This document shows, one piece after another, positions 23,363 through 32,463 of a stretch of DNA of 64,000 nucleotides. The DNA lies in assembly GCA_038521345.1 (NCBI GenBank), contig JBCBKU010000003.1, forward strand, positions 124,001 to 188,000, in the 5' to 3' direction. Source of the DNA: JBCBKU01 sp038521345 (GTDB taxonomy: Bacteria > Pseudomonadota > Alphaproteobacteria > Rhodobacterales > Rhodobacteraceae). The notes beneath the pieces were generated by a model that worked only from the letters and a program-made list of their open reading frames with translations, did not search any database and was not told the origin of the DNA. Position 1 is the stretch's first letter. Every line of letters begins with the position of its first letter. A program made the position numbers and the translations under genes.

Positions 23363-24693
23363 CCGATCTTTATCAAAGCCAACGCGCCATGCGTGCCATG
23401 CGCCGCTTCGCCATGCAGCGCGGGGTGATCGCGGTGCTCGACATCGGCACCTCGAAGATCGCGTGCCTAATCCTGCGCTTCGACGGAACCGAACCCAAGA
23501 AATCGACGGACGGGATCGGGTCGCTCGCTGGACAGGCGTCGTTCCGCGTGATCGGCGCGGCGACCACCCGGTCGCGCGGTGTCCGGCTGGGCGAGATCGA
23601 CGCCATGCGCGAAACCGAAAGGGCGATCCGAACGGCTGTTCAGGCGGCGCAAAAAATGGCCACTGTCCGCGTCGACCACGCCATTGTTTGCGTGTCCGGC
23701 GGGCGGCCTCGGTCCTATGGACTGGCGGGCGACATCACACTGGCCGAGACGCAGGTCAGCGAAGGAGATGTGGCTCGCGTCCTGGCGGCCTGCGATGTGC
23801 CTGATATCGGCGACGGGCGCGAGGTGGTCCATGCCCAGCCCGTGAACTTTGCGCTCGACCACCGGACCGGCCTGATCGATCCGCGCGGGCAAATCGGTCA
23901 TCGGCTTGCGTGCGATATGCATATGTTGACCGTGGATGCCACCCTGATCGAAAACATCCTCTATTGCGTCAAGCGCTGCGATCTTGAACTCGCCGGTCTC
24001 GCATCCTCCACCTACGTCTCCGGCATCTCTTCGCTCGTCGAGGACGAGCAGGAACTCGGCGCCGCCTGCATCGATATGGGGGGCGGCACGACAGGCGTGT
24101 CGATCTTCATAAAGAAGCACATGATCTTTTCTGAGACGATCCGACTGGGCGGCGAGCACATTACGTCCGACATCTGCAAAGGCTTGCAGATCCCCAGGGC
24201 ACAGGCCGAGCGCATCAAGACGTTCCACGGCGGCGTCGTTGCCACTGGGATGGATGACCGCGAGATGATCGAGCTTGCCTCGGACACGGGCGATTGGGAG
24301 CACGACCGGCGCCAGGTTAGCAGGGCGGAACTAATTGGGATCATGCGTCCTCGGGTCGAAGAGATCCTCGAGGATGCGCGATCCGCTCTTGATGCGGCCG
24401 GGTTCGACGCGCTGCCGTCCCAGCAGATCGTCCTGACCGGGGGCGGAAGCCAGATCCCGGGCCTCGACACGCTGGCCCCCAAAATCCTTGGCCAGCAGGT
24501 TAGAATCGGCCGCCCGCTTCGGGTTCAGGGACTGCCTCAGGCCGTCACCGGAGCCGCATTTGCAAGCGCTGTCGGGTTGAGTCTTTTCGCCGCGCACCCG
24601 CAAGACGAGTGGTGGGACTTCGAGATTCCCGCTGACGGCTACCCGGCGCGGAGCTTTCGAAAAGCCGTAAAATGGTTCAAAGACAATTGGTAA
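23359..24693 (+). CDS. ftsA: Cell division protein FtsA
   Basis: An actin-like ATPase of 444 residues that tethers FtsZ to the membrane. The phosphate-1 motif VLDIGTSKIAC lies near 26-36, the adenosine region includes LTGGGSQIPG near the C-terminal third, and IDMGGGTTGVSIF is the phosphate-2 motif. The C-terminus ends FRKAVKWFKDNW, a typical amphipathic membrane-targeting helix. The ATG at 23359 overlaps the ftsQ stop. The 204-base gap to ftsZ carries regulatory sequence. Confidence 0.96.
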   Translation: MTDLYQSQRAMRAMRRFAMQRGVIAVLDIGTSKIACLILRFDGTEPKKSTDGIGSLAGQASFRVIGAATTRSRGVRLGEIDAMRETERAIRTAVQAAQKMATVRVDHAIVCVSGGRPRSYGLAGDITLAETQVSEGDVARVLAACDVPDIGDGREVVHAQPVNFALDHRTGLIDPRGQIGHRLACDMHMLTVDATLIENILYCVKRCDLELAGLASSTYVSGISSLVEDEQELGAACIDMGGGTTGVSIFIKKHMIFSETIRLGGEHITSDICKGLQIPRAQAERIKTFHGGVVATGMDDREMIELASDTGDWEHDRRQVSRAELIGIMRPRVEEILEDARSALDAAGFDALPSQQIVLTGGGSQIPGLDTLAPKILGQQVRIGRPLRVQGLPQAVTGAAFASAVGLSLFAAHPQDEWWDFEIPADGYPARSFRKAVKWFKDNW

Positions 24694-24725
24694 ACCCCTG
24701 ATGTTGATGTCACGGCAATATCCTG

Positions 24726-24767
24726 CTGAATTGAGTTATCCACACGCCATATTTTGTGGCAATTCAG
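24726..24767. promoter_or_regulatory. Perfect DnaA box inside an inverted repeat upstream of ftsZ
   Basis: TTATCCACA, the DnaA consensus, is at 24736-24744. It lies within a dyad: CTGAATTG (24726-24733) and its exact complement CAATTCAG (24760-24767), with an inner pair CCACA (24740-24744) and TGTGG (24755-24759). The second arm, TGTGGCAAT, is only a weak DnaA-like site. In Caulobacter DnaA activates ftsZ transcription; the same link is inferred here. Confidence 0.6.
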
Positions 24768-24897
24768 TGATTTTCCCGTGACGTATTGGGGGCTTCAGAG
24801 TATTGTGCTTCCATTCACAACCCGAAACCGACCCCGTTCGGAACCGAAAACAAAAAGCCTCGCCCGGGGCGCGCAGAACTGACAGGCGGACCGATCC

Positions 24898-26493
24898 ATG
24901 ACCCTCAACCTCTCGATGCCAAAGCCAAACGACCTCAAGCCAAGGATCACCGTTTTCGGTGTGGGAGGGGCCGGAGGGAATGCGGTCAACAACATGATCG
25001 ATAAGAACCTCGAAGGCGTCGAATTCGTGGTTGCCAATACCGACGCACAGGCACTCGCCCAATCCGATGCCGGTAATCGCATCCAGATGGGCGTGAAGGT
25101 GACCGAGGGGCTTGGCGCCGGAGCCCGGCCATCTGTCGGCGCTGCTGCAGCCGAGGAAACGATCGAGGAGATCGTCGACCAACTTGCCGGGGCACACATG
25201 TGCTTTATCACGGCGGGCATGGGCGGCGGTACCGGCACGGGGGCTGCACCGATCATCGCGCAGGCCGCGCGCGAGCTTGGTGTGCTGACGGTCGGTGTGG
25301 TGACGAAGCCCTTCCAGTTCGAGGGCGCCAAGCGGATGCGCCAGGCGGAAGAGGGCGTCGAGGTCCTTCAGAAGATGGTCGATACATTGATCATCATCCC
25401 GAACCAGAACCTGTTCCGGCTCGCCAATGAAAAGACCACGTTCACCGAGGCATTCAGTCTTGCCGACGACGTCCTCTATCAGGGCGTCAAGGGGGTGACT
25501 GACCTGATGGTCCGGCCGGGTCTCATCAACCTCGACTTTGCCGATGTCCGCGCCGTGATGGACGAGATGGGCAAGGCGATGATGGGAACGGGCGAAGGCA
25601 CCGGCGAAGACCGCGCCATTCAAGCCGCCGAGAAGGCCATCGCGAACCCGCTTCTGGACGAAATCAGTCTGAAGGGCGCGAAGGGCGTTCTTATCAACAT
25701 CACCGGGGCCCATGATCTTACCCTCTTCGAGCTCGACGAGGCCGCCAACCGCATCCGGGAAGAAGTTGATCCTGATGCGAACATCATTGTCGGATCGACG
25801 CTTGATCCCGAGATGGATGGCGGAATGCGCGTCAGTGTCGTTGCGACCGGTATCGACGCGGTTCAGAACTCGGCCGAGATCCCGCGTCCGCGCCGGAGCA
25901 ACGTGGCCCGTCCGCCGCTTGCGCTGACAGATTACGACAAGGCGCCGGCTGCCGAGCCCGCGCCAGAACCGGTTCGGGCTGAGCGCGCGCCCGAACCTGA
26001 TCCCGTTGAGGACGTTCCGCCAGCGGCACCGGCCTCGGAGCCCATGCTGTTCGACGCGCCGGAAGAGGCGTTCGAGGATGATCTTCCGCCCCCGGCCTAC
26101 CGTCCCGCGTTCGAACCGACGCCAGAGCCGCAGCCGGTGGCCGAGACGGAACCGCGTGAGACCTATGTTGCACCCAAGCGGCAGCCCGCCGGTGTGCCCA
26201 CCGCCGAGGCGATGGCACGCCTGCAGGCGGCCGTTCGCAAGTCGCCCGCCGCGACCCAGGCGCCGGAGGCCGAGGACGGGGCCGCCAATGATCGTACAGG
26301 TCGGTTCGGCATCAACAGCCTGATCAACCGGATGACGGGGCATCCGACCGAGACGGCTCAGTCGGTGCCGCGCGCGCCCCGGCAGCAGCCTCCGGTTCAG
26401 ACGAACCACGCGCCCGAAGAGGACGACGGCGAGTTGTCCCCAGAGCAGGAACGGATCGAGATCCCGGCCTTCCTGCGCCGTCAGGCCAATTGA
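24898..26493 (+). CDS. ftsZ: Cell division GTPase FtsZ
   Basis: A tubulin homologue of 531 residues that forms the Z ring. The N-terminal nucleotide motif GVGGAGGNAVNNMI is at 21-34, the tubulin signature GMGGGTGTGAAP at 107-118, and the T7 loop INLDFADVRAVM near 211-222. A long proline/glutamate/alanine-rich linker (about 325-515) follows, as in many alphaproteobacteria, and accounts for the large size. The conserved tail IEIPAFLRRQAN binds FtsA. The start has a spaced GACAGGCGGACC upstream. A terminator follows at 26499-26544. Confidence 0.97.
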   Translation: MTLNLSMPKPNDLKPRITVFGVGGAGGNAVNNMIDKNLEGVEFVVANTDAQALAQSDAGNRIQMGVKVTEGLGAGARPSVGAAAAEETIEEIVDQLAGAHMCFITAGMGGGTGTGAAPIIAQAARELGVLTVGVVTKPFQFEGAKRMRQAEEGVEVLQKMVDTLIIIPNQNLFRLANEKTTFTEAFSLADDVLYQGVKGVTDLMVRPGLINLDFADVRAVMDEMGKAMMGTGEGTGEDRAIQAAEKAIANPLLDEISLKGAKGVLINITGAHDLTLFELDEAANRIREEVDPDANIIVGSTLDPEMDGGMRVSVVATGIDAVQNSAEIPRPRRSNVARPPLALTDYDKAPAAEPAPEPVRAERAPEPDPVEDVPPAAPASEPMLFDAPEEAFEDDLPPPAYRPAFEPTPEPQPVAETEPRETYVAPKRQPAGVPTAEAMARLQAAVRKSPAATQAPEAEDGAANDRTGRFGINSLINRMTGHPTETAQSVPRAPRQQPPVQTNHAPEEDDGELSPEQERIEIPAFLRRQAN

Positions 26494-26498
26494 TTCTG

Positions 26499-26544
26499 GT
26501 AAAATCGAACCACGGCGGCGCAGGGCGCCGCCGTGGAATTTTAC
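26499..26544 (+). terminator. Rho-independent terminator after ftsZ
   Basis: A perfect 12-pair GC-rich stem (26510-26521 with 26525-26536, loop AGG) is extended by GTAAAAT (26499-26505) pairing with ATTTTAC (26538-26544). The A/T-rich arms would let it act in either direction. It begins 6 bases after the ftsZ stop and separates ftsZ from lpxC. Confidence 0.85.
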
Positions 26545-26564
26545 ATAGAATCCATAGTTTAAGT

Positions 26565-26625
26565 TGTGGATATTAACGTTTGCGCGGTTAAGCGCTCAAA
26601 ATTTCAGCGCGTGTTTCAGCGCGTT
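26565..26625. promoter_or_regulatory. DnaA-like box and 12-base tandem repeat upstream of lpxC
   Basis: TGTGGATAT at 26565-26573 matches the reverse DnaA box at 8 of 9 positions. TTTCAGCGCGTG (26602-26613) is followed directly by TTTCAGCGCGTT (26614-26625), an 11 of 12 direct repeat of about one helical turn. A GANTC site lies at 26548-26552. TTAA half-sites at 26559, 26573 and 26588 are not in the N7 spacing of a full CtrA box. Confidence 0.45.
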
Positions 26626-26654
26626 GCAAAGAGTGAATTGTTAAAAAAGCACCA

Positions 26655-26706
26655 CCCTCCTAACTGAAAAGCGCTTGGGGACGACTGAAACCCAACCGCT
26701 GAGGGA
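26655..26706 (+). promoter_or_regulatory. Structured lpxC leader that may mask the ribosome site
   Basis: AGCGCTTGGG (26670-26679) pairs with CCCAACCGCT (26691-26700) over nine pairs with one C-C mismatch. The stem ends exactly where the ribosome site GAGGGA (26701-26706) begins. CCCTC at 26655-26659 is complementary to GAGGG at 26701-26705 and could close it. Control of LpxC translation by this fold is inferred. Confidence 0.4.
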
Positions 26707-26710
26707 TATT

Positions 26711-27634
26711 GTGCAGACGACGCTAAAATCGCAGGTGACGCTGTCCGGCATCGGGCTCCATTCCGGAGAACCGGCGACGGTGACGTTGAAGCCCGCGTCG
26801 GCTCAATACGGAATCTGGTTCCGTCGTTCGGACATCGAAGTCGGAGACGCATTGATCCCAGCCCGTTGGGACGTCGTCGCAACAGGCGAATTGTGCACCC
26901 GCATCGAAAACCGGGCGGGTGCGTCGGTCATGACTATCGAACATCTTATGGCGGCGATCGCCGGCACCGGGCTCAACAACGTTCTGATCGAAATCGACGG
27001 CCCGGAGGTTCCTGCGCTCGATGGATCCGCGGCACCATTCGTTGACGCGATCCTGTCGCGTGGTCTGGTCGAACAGCATGTTCCCGTGATGGTGATCGAG
27101 GTTTTGGAACCGGTGACCGTCCGCAGCGGTGCTGCGTGGGCCCGACTGGAACCATCCACATCGCTCGAGATCGATTTTGAGATCGATTTTGCCGAACCGG
27201 CGATCGGACGGCAAAAAAAGTCGTTGAATATGGCCAATGGCGCTTTTGTCCGGGAGCTGTGCGACAGCCGCACGTTCTGTCGGGCCGGTGACATTGCTGC
27301 GATGCATGGCCGGGGGCTGGCCTTGGGCGGCGAACCCGGCACCAACGCAGTGGTTTTTGACGGTGACCGCGTGGCTTCGCCTGGCGGTCTTCGCCATGTG
27401 GATGAGCCCGTGCGTCACAAGATGCTCGATGCGCTTGGGGATCTTGCATTGGCCGGCGCCCCGCTGCTGGCCCGCTACTCCGGCCATCGGGCCGGACATG
27501 CGGTGACCAACACGCTTTTGCGCGCGCTTTTTGCGCGGCCAGAGGCATTTCGCCTGACGGTTTGCGACACCGCGACGGCGCGGCATCTTCCCGGCGTTGG
27601 TGTCCGCCGCCGCGACATACCACAAACCGCCTAA
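26711..27634 (+). CDS. lpxC: UDP-3-O-acyl-N-acetylglucosamine deacetylase LpxC
   Basis: A protein of 307 residues catalysing the committed step of lipid A synthesis. Zinc ligands are His78 (EHLMAA), His236 and Asp240 (RHKMLDALGD), with catalytic His263 in SGHRAGH. The motif GIGLHSG lies at 13-19. The GTG at 26711 gives the canonical MQTTLKSQV start and has GAGGGA 5 bases before it; a TTG at 26675 would add 12 residues and fall in the leader hairpin. The gene follows ftsZ as in many proteobacteria, but here behind a terminator and its own leader. Confidence 0.95.
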   Translation: MQTTLKSQVTLSGIGLHSGEPATVTLKPASAQYGIWFRRSDIEVGDALIPARWDVVATGELCTRIENRAGASVMTIEHLMAAIAGTGLNNVLIEIDGPEVPALDGSAAPFVDAILSRGLVEQHVPVMVIEVLEPVTVRSGAAWARLEPSTSLEIDFEIDFAEPAIGRQKKSLNMANGAFVRELCDSRTFCRAGDIAAMHGRGLALGGEPGTNAVVFDGDRVASPGGLRHVDEPVRHKMLDALGDLALAGAPLLARYSGHRAGHAVTNTLLRALFARPEAFRLTVCDTATARHLPGVGVRRRDIPQTA

Positions 27635-27696
27635 TCGGCGTTTTCCTCGCCCCCGCACTCATGCTAATACCTCTGAGGTAGTAGGGGGACCGGTCC

Positions 27697-28521
27697 ATGG
27701 CGCGCCGTATCGCCGTTTTCACGCTTGTTGTCGCACTTTCAGCCTGCGGAGCCGATCTCACGACGCGGGAACGGCCGCTCGACGCCTTCGGGCCCGAGGA
27801 AATCTATCAGCGGGCAGAATTCGAGCTTGCCAACGCCAACGCGGACGAAGCCGCGCGGTTCTTTGGTGAGGTGGAGCGACTGTACCCCTATTCGGAATGG
27901 GCCAAGCGCGCGCTGATCATGCAGGCTTTTTCCTATCACCGTGACCGGGACTACGAAAACAGCCGGATCGCTGCGCAGCGCTACATAGATTTTTATCCGG
28001 CGGACGAAGATGCGGCCTATGCTCAGTATCTTCTGGCGCTTTCGTACTACGATCAGATCGACGACGTGGGGCGCGATCAGGGCCTGACCTTTCAGGCGCT
28101 GCAATCCCTTCGGACCGTGATCGAGCGCTATCCAGAAAGCGAGTATGCCTCGGCCTCGATCCTTAAGTTCGATCTGGCCTTCGATCATCTTGCCGCCAAG
28201 GAGATGGAGGTGGGACGGTTCTATCTCAAGCGCGGACACTATGCCGCCGCCGTGAACCGGTTCCGGGTGGTCGTCGAGGACTTCCAGACAACGGAACAGA
28301 CGCCCGAAGCGCTGCACAGATTGGTAGAATCTTATCTGTCTCTGGGGTTGACTGACGAGGCGCAGACGGCGGGCGCGATCCTCGGATTCAACTTCCAGTC
28401 TTCTGAATGGTATGAATCCAGCTTTGCCGTTCTCACCGGACAAGGCCTGCGGCCCGAGGCAAGGGGCGACAATTGGCTCGCCCGGATCTACCGGCAGACC
28501 GTCCGGGGCGATTGGCTTTAG
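27697..28521 (+). CDS. bamD: Outer-membrane assembly lipoprotein BamD
   Basis: A protein of 274 residues. A signal peptide ends in the lipobox LSAC with Cys17 as the lipidated residue. Tetratricopeptide-like repeats follow; FGEVERLYPYSEWAKRA and YDQIDDVGRDQ are BamD family motifs. It is an essential periplasmic partner of BamA for beta-barrel insertion. A short gap of 62 bases separates it from lpxC, and recN follows after 3 bases. Lipid A and barrel assembly genes are thus side by side. Confidence 0.95.
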   Translation: MARRIAVFTLVVALSACGADLTTRERPLDAFGPEEIYQRAEFELANANADEAARFFGEVERLYPYSEWAKRALIMQAFSYHRDRDYENSRIAAQRYIDFYPADEDAAYAQYLLALSYYDQIDDVGRDQGLTFQALQSLRTVIERYPESEYASASILKFDLAFDHLAAKEMEVGRFYLKRGHYAAAVNRFRVVVEDFQTTEQTPEALHRLVESYLSLGLTDEAQTAGAILGFNFQSSEWYESSFAVLTGQGLRPEARGDNWLARIYRQTVRGDWL

Positions 28522-28524
28522 ACC

Positions 28525-30180
28525 ATGCTCGTCAGTCTCGACATCCGGGACATGCTCTTGATCGACCGGCTGGATCTGACGTTTCAGCCCGGATTGAACG
28601 TGCTCACAGGCGAGACTGGGGCGGGCAAGTCCATTCTGCTTGACGCGCTCGGCTTTGTCTTGGGATGGCGGGGCCGGGCCGAGCTTGTGCGGCAAGGGGC
28701 CGAGAAAGGCGAGGTAACTGCAGTATTCGATCTGCCCGCGGAGCATCCGGCGCGCGCCGTCCTCGCAGAGGCCGGGTTCGAGGATGACGGTGACCTGATC
28801 TTGCGTCGGGTAAACACCTCGGATGGGCGCAAAACGGCATGGATCAATGACCGCCGGGCCGGAGGCGAGTTGTTGCGCGCGATCTCGGAAACACTCGTCG
28901 AATTGCATGGGCAGCATGATGACCGCGGCCTTCTCAATCCGTCGGGTCACCGGGCGCTCCTCGATGCTTTCGCAGAGGCGGACGAAGCCCTTAGCGCCAC
29001 CCGCGCCGCCTGGCGGGCCAAGGCCGCCGCGGAGAAAGCGCTTCGCGAGGCTGAAGCCGCACAACTCGACCTGAAGGAGGAAGAGGATTTCCTGCGCCAC
29101 GCGGTGGCCGAGCTTGACGCGTTGGCGCCGGAGCCCGGCGAAGAGGCTGCGCTCGACAGCCGGCGCCGTCTGATGCAGGCGGCCTCGAAAATCCGCGACG
29201 ACATCGCAAAGGCCCACGACGCTCTCGGACCTTCGGGTGCCGAAAGCATGGTGACCGATGCAGTGCGATGGCTTGAAGGGGCGGCGGATCAAGCGGAAGG
29301 CGCACTTGATGCAGCGCTTGACGCCTTGTCACGCGCGGCAAACGAACTCGCCGAGGCCCACGCGGCCACCGAAGCCGCGCTTGGGGCGATGGCGTTCAAT
29401 CCATCCGAGCTTGAAGACACCGAAGAGCGGTTGTTCGCCCTGCGCGGGCTGGCCCGCAAGCACGGTGTCTTGGCCGATGATCTTGCCGCCAAGGGAGCCA
29501 ACCTGCGAGACAAACTCTCCGCATTGGATGGCGGAGCCGCAGGGCTTGACCAGTTGCGGACCGACCTTGCCGGGGCCGAGGCCGCGTATGACCGTGCCGC
29601 CGCGGCATTGACCGACCGGCGGATCGCGGCCGCAAAACGGTTGGATGCCGCAATGGCGGCCGAATTGGCACCGCTCAAGATGGACCGTGCGGTCTTCGCC
29701 ACCAAGATCTCGGTAGCCGATCCGGGGCCATCTGGTCGCGATACCGTTGCCTTTACCGTGGCGACCAATCCCGGCGCTCCGTCCGGGCCCCTGAACAAGA
29801 TCGCCTCGGGCGGAGAACTTTCACGGTTTCTTCTGGCACTGAAAGTCTGCCTGACGCGGCAATCCAGTGGTCTCACTTTGATCTTCGACGAAATCGACCG
29901 CGGCGTCGGCGGCGCCACTGCAGACGCAGTCGGGCGGCGTCTGGCCGGGCTGGCCTCCGAGGCTCAGGTCCTCGTTGTGACCCACTCGCCGCAGGTCGCG
30001 GCGCGCGGCGCACACCATTGGCAAGTCGCCAAATCGGTGTCGGACGGATTGACCACCAGTCGGGTGACCCCGCTGGATCCTCAAGCTCGGGTGGAAGAGA
30101 TTGCGCGCATGCTTGCGGGTGACCGCATCACCGACGAAGCAAGAGGGGCGGCGCGGGCACTTTTGTCAGACGCCGCCTGA
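28525..30180 (+). CDS. recN: DNA repair ATPase RecN
   Basis: An SMC-like protein of 551 residues for double-strand break repair. The Walker A motif TGETGAGKSILLDAL is at 28-42. A coiled-coil region rich in Glu/Ala/Leu fills the middle. The C-terminal head has the ABC signature ASGGELSRF and Walker B LIFDEIDRGVGG. It begins 3 bases after bamD, so the two are likely co-transcribed. No LexA-type box was found by eye. Confidence 0.95.
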   Translation: MLVSLDIRDMLLIDRLDLTFQPGLNVLTGETGAGKSILLDALGFVLGWRGRAELVRQGAEKGEVTAVFDLPAEHPARAVLAEAGFEDDGDLILRRVNTSDGRKTAWINDRRAGGELLRAISETLVELHGQHDDRGLLNPSGHRALLDAFAEADEALSATRAAWRAKAAAEKALREAEAAQLDLKEEEDFLRHAVAELDALAPEPGEEAALDSRRRLMQAASKIRDDIAKAHDALGPSGAESMVTDAVRWLEGAADQAEGALDAALDALSRAANELAEAHAATEAALGAMAFNPSELEDTEERLFALRGLARKHGVLADDLAAKGANLRDKLSALDGGAAGLDQLRTDLAGAEAAYDRAAAALTDRRIAAAKRLDAAMAAELAPLKMDRAVFATKISVADPGPSGRDTVAFTVATNPGAPSGPLNKIASGGELSRFLLALKVCLTRQSSGLTLIFDEIDRGVGGATADAVGRRLAGLASEAQVLVVTHSPQVAARGAHHWQVAKSVSDGLTTSRVTPLDPQARVEEIARMLAGDRITDEARGAARALLSDAA

Positions 30181-30371
30181 GAGACTGTCCGCAGCCTCCC
30201 ATCGCTGCCAACACCCCGAAGGTCATCGCCCGCGTCAACAATGACCTGTCCCCGTGTGAATTCCGCCGCAGCAAGGCTGCCGTTTTGCCCTGAACACTTG
30301 GAGCGCGGAAGTCCTTGGCCTAACACGGAAAGACCACATTTTGCGCCGTTTCGGGAGGAGCCCAGGTTCCC

Positions 30372-32060
30372 ATGGGCAACGGGAAGCCATCTTTGATCGA
30401 AGCACAGGTCCGGGACATGGTCTCGGTCTGCAAGGATGGTCTCACAACGCTGCGCCACGAAGGCCCGGGCCAGATCCAATTCGGGCTGATCGCATTGGTC
30501 ATCGGAATAGCTGCCGGATTTGCCGCCCTGTTCTTCCGCAAGGGCATTAACTGGCTTCAGTCGACGGCCTACGGCACGGATAACGTGCGGATGCTGGCGA
30601 CAGCTGCGGAAAAGCTCGACTGGTACTGGATTGTTGGGATCCCGATTGCAGGAGGGCTGGTCGTGGGCCTTATCCTGCACGTCTTCACGCCGGACGGGCG
30701 GGTTCGATCCGTTTCGGATGTGATCGAAGGGGCGGCCCTGAACGACGGACGGGTCGAAACGAAGGCCGGTCTCGCATCAGCGGCTGCGTCGATGATCACC
30801 CTTTCGACCGGCGGATCGACGGGCCGGGAAGGGCCGGTTGTCCATTTGGCCGGTGTCATCTCGACATGGGTTTCGACCCTAATCCGCGCCGACGGGATTA
30901 CGGGACGCGACCTTCTGGGATGTGCGGTGGCCGCGGCAGTGTCCGCGTCCTTTAACGCTCCCATCGCCGGGGCACTTTTTGCGCTCGAGGTCGTGCTTCG
31001 CCACTTTGCCGTGCATGCCTTTGCTCCGATCGCCATCGCGGCGGTCGCGGGTACGGTGATCAACCGGCTGGAGTTCGGGGATGTGACCGAATTCACGCTG
31101 GTCGATGCCACGGCGCTTGAGTTCTACGTCGAACTGCCTGCGTTCTTGCTGTTGGGATTGGTCTGCGGACTGATCGCCGGCCTGCTTATGCGGGCCATTT
31201 TCTGGACGGATGACATGGTAACCCGGGCCCAATCTGCAACCGGCATGCCGCGTTACCTTCGGCCTGCCTGCGCGGGCGCGCTTCTTGGGATCATCGCGCT
31301 TGGCTATCCGCACATTATCGGCGTCGGCTACGAAACGACGTCGGCCGCACTGACCGGGAACCTGTTGCTTCGCGAGGCCATCGTCTTTGCCATGGTTAAA
31401 ACCGCAGCTGTGGCTATCACCATGGGCGGGCGTATGGGGGGTGGGGTCTTTTCGCCATCGCTGATGCTGGGCGCGCTGACGGGACTGGCCTTCGGCATGA
31501 TCGCAACGTCTGTTTTCCCGGATGTATCGGGGTCAGAAACGCTCTATGCCCTCGCCGGCATGGGCGCTCTTGCCGCCGCGGTTCTGGGCGCGCCCATTTC
31601 CACGACGCTGATCGTGTTCGAGCTTACCGGCGACTGGCAAACGGGCTTGGCTGTGATGGTTGCTGTGTCGACGTCGACCGCGCTTGCTTCGCGGCTTGTC
31701 GACCGATCGTTCTTCCTGACCCAGATCGAGCGGCGCAATATCCACCTTGCAGCCGGTCCGCAGGCCTACCTTCTGTCGATGTTCCGCGTGGCCAATGTGA
31801 TGCGCAAGCCCGACGCGCCGAACGCCGCCAAGGCCGAAGATGTGTGGGATGCCCTCGCAGAGGGTTATTATATCGCGCCCGACCAGACGCTCGAAGATGC
31901 GATGCCCGTCTTTGAAAAGACGAACCGGTCCTTCCTGCCGGTGGTGCGCTTTAACGCAAAGGGTGATCCACCCGAATTGTTGGGGGCTCTTTTCCAGGTT
32001 GACGCGCTCAAAGCCTATAACCGGGCTTTGGCCGCCACGGCGGCCGAAGAGCATTCCTAG
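30372..32060 (+). CDS. ClC-family chloride channel/antiporter with CBS domain
   Basis: A protein of 562 residues with about ten to twelve membrane segments. Selectivity-filter motifs are GSTGREGP at 148-155 (Glu153 in the gating-glutamate position) and GGRMGGGVFSPSLM. A cytoplasmic C-terminal part (about 480-550, EGYYIAPDQTLEDAM onward) looks like a single CBS module. It probably moves chloride, perhaps with proton exchange; the mode cannot be told from sequence. GGGAGGAG before the ATG is a good ribosome site. The stop overlaps that of the convergent DUF427 gene by 4 bases. Confidence 0.9.
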   Translation: MGNGKPSLIEAQVRDMVSVCKDGLTTLRHEGPGQIQFGLIALVIGIAAGFAALFFRKGINWLQSTAYGTDNVRMLATAAEKLDWYWIVGIPIAGGLVVGLILHVFTPDGRVRSVSDVIEGAALNDGRVETKAGLASAAASMITLSTGGSTGREGPVVHLAGVISTWVSTLIRADGITGRDLLGCAVAAAVSASFNAPIAGALFALEVVLRHFAVHAFAPIAIAAVAGTVINRLEFGDVTEFTLVDATALEFYVELPAFLLLGLVCGLIAGLLMRAIFWTDDMVTRAQSATGMPRYLRPACAGALLGIIALGYPHIIGVGYETTSAALTGNLLLREAIVFAMVKTAAVAITMGGRMGGGVFSPSLMLGALTGLAFGMIATSVFPDVSGSETLYALAGMGALAAAVLGAPISTTLIVFELTGDWQTGLAVMVAVSTSTALASRLVDRSFFLTQIERRNIHLAAGPQAYLLSMFRVANVMRKPDAPNAAKAEDVWDALAEGYYIAPDQTLEDAMPVFEKTNRSFLPVVRFNAKGDPPELLGALFQVDALKAYNRALAATAAEEHS

Positions 32061-32401
32061 ACTTCTTCAACAGTGACCTGATCGGTTGCGTAAAAGGCGA
32101 GGTGGTCCTTGATCCGTGCCACATCCTCTTTGGGCGCCTCGTAGGTCCAGGCAGCGTTCTCGATCACGGTGCTCTTCGTGACGATCGAATAATAGGCTGC
32201 ATCGCCTTTATGGGGGCAGGTCGATGTCTTGTCCGTCCGTTCCAGGAAAGCCATCGCGATGTCGGCGCGCGGAAAGTAGATCACAGGAGGATAGCTTCCC
32301 TCGACCAGTTCCAGCGCAGACTGGGTTTCACCCAGAACGGCGCCGCCGGCGCGGACGACCCAAGTACCCTTTGCGGCGGTGATAGTGATGTGCGAAGCCA
32401 T
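32057..32401 (-). CDS. DUF427 family protein
   Basis: A protein of 114 residues, all beta by appearance, with the family motif CPHKGDAAYYSI and YFPRADI. DUF427 proteins are widespread small soluble proteins without an established function. The ATG at 32401 has GGGGAGG before it, which decides the start over an upstream in-frame codon at 32434. It converges on the ClC gene with overlapping stop codons, and pepP lies upstream on the same strand. Confidence 0.88.
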   Translation of the reverse strand: MASHITITAAKGTWVVRAGGAVLGETQSALELVEGSYPPVIYFPRADIAMAFLERTDKTSTCPHKGDAAYYSIVTKSTVIENAAWTYEAPKEDVARIKDHLAFYATDQVTVEEV

Positions 32402-32463
32402 GTCTGGTCCTCCCCTCGCTCGGCGTGGCGTCACCCTGACCCACGGCCCGTGACGTTTTTGTG

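Noticed and set aside
24736..26409. Long minus-strand open frame opposite ftsZ
   Set aside because: The composition is typical of an antisense shadow, there is no recognisable fold, and ftsZ on the other strand is fully intact.
26559..26591. CtrA binding site upstream of lpxC
   Set aside because: TTAA half-sites are spaced by 10 and 11 bases, not the 7 of the consensus; only half-sites can be claimed.
32429..32460. Hairpin CGTCAC/GTGACG followed by five T on the plus strand
   Set aside because: Only six pairs with a 15-base loop, and it lies in the DUF427/pepP gap on the strand without a nearby gene end; too weak to call a terminator.
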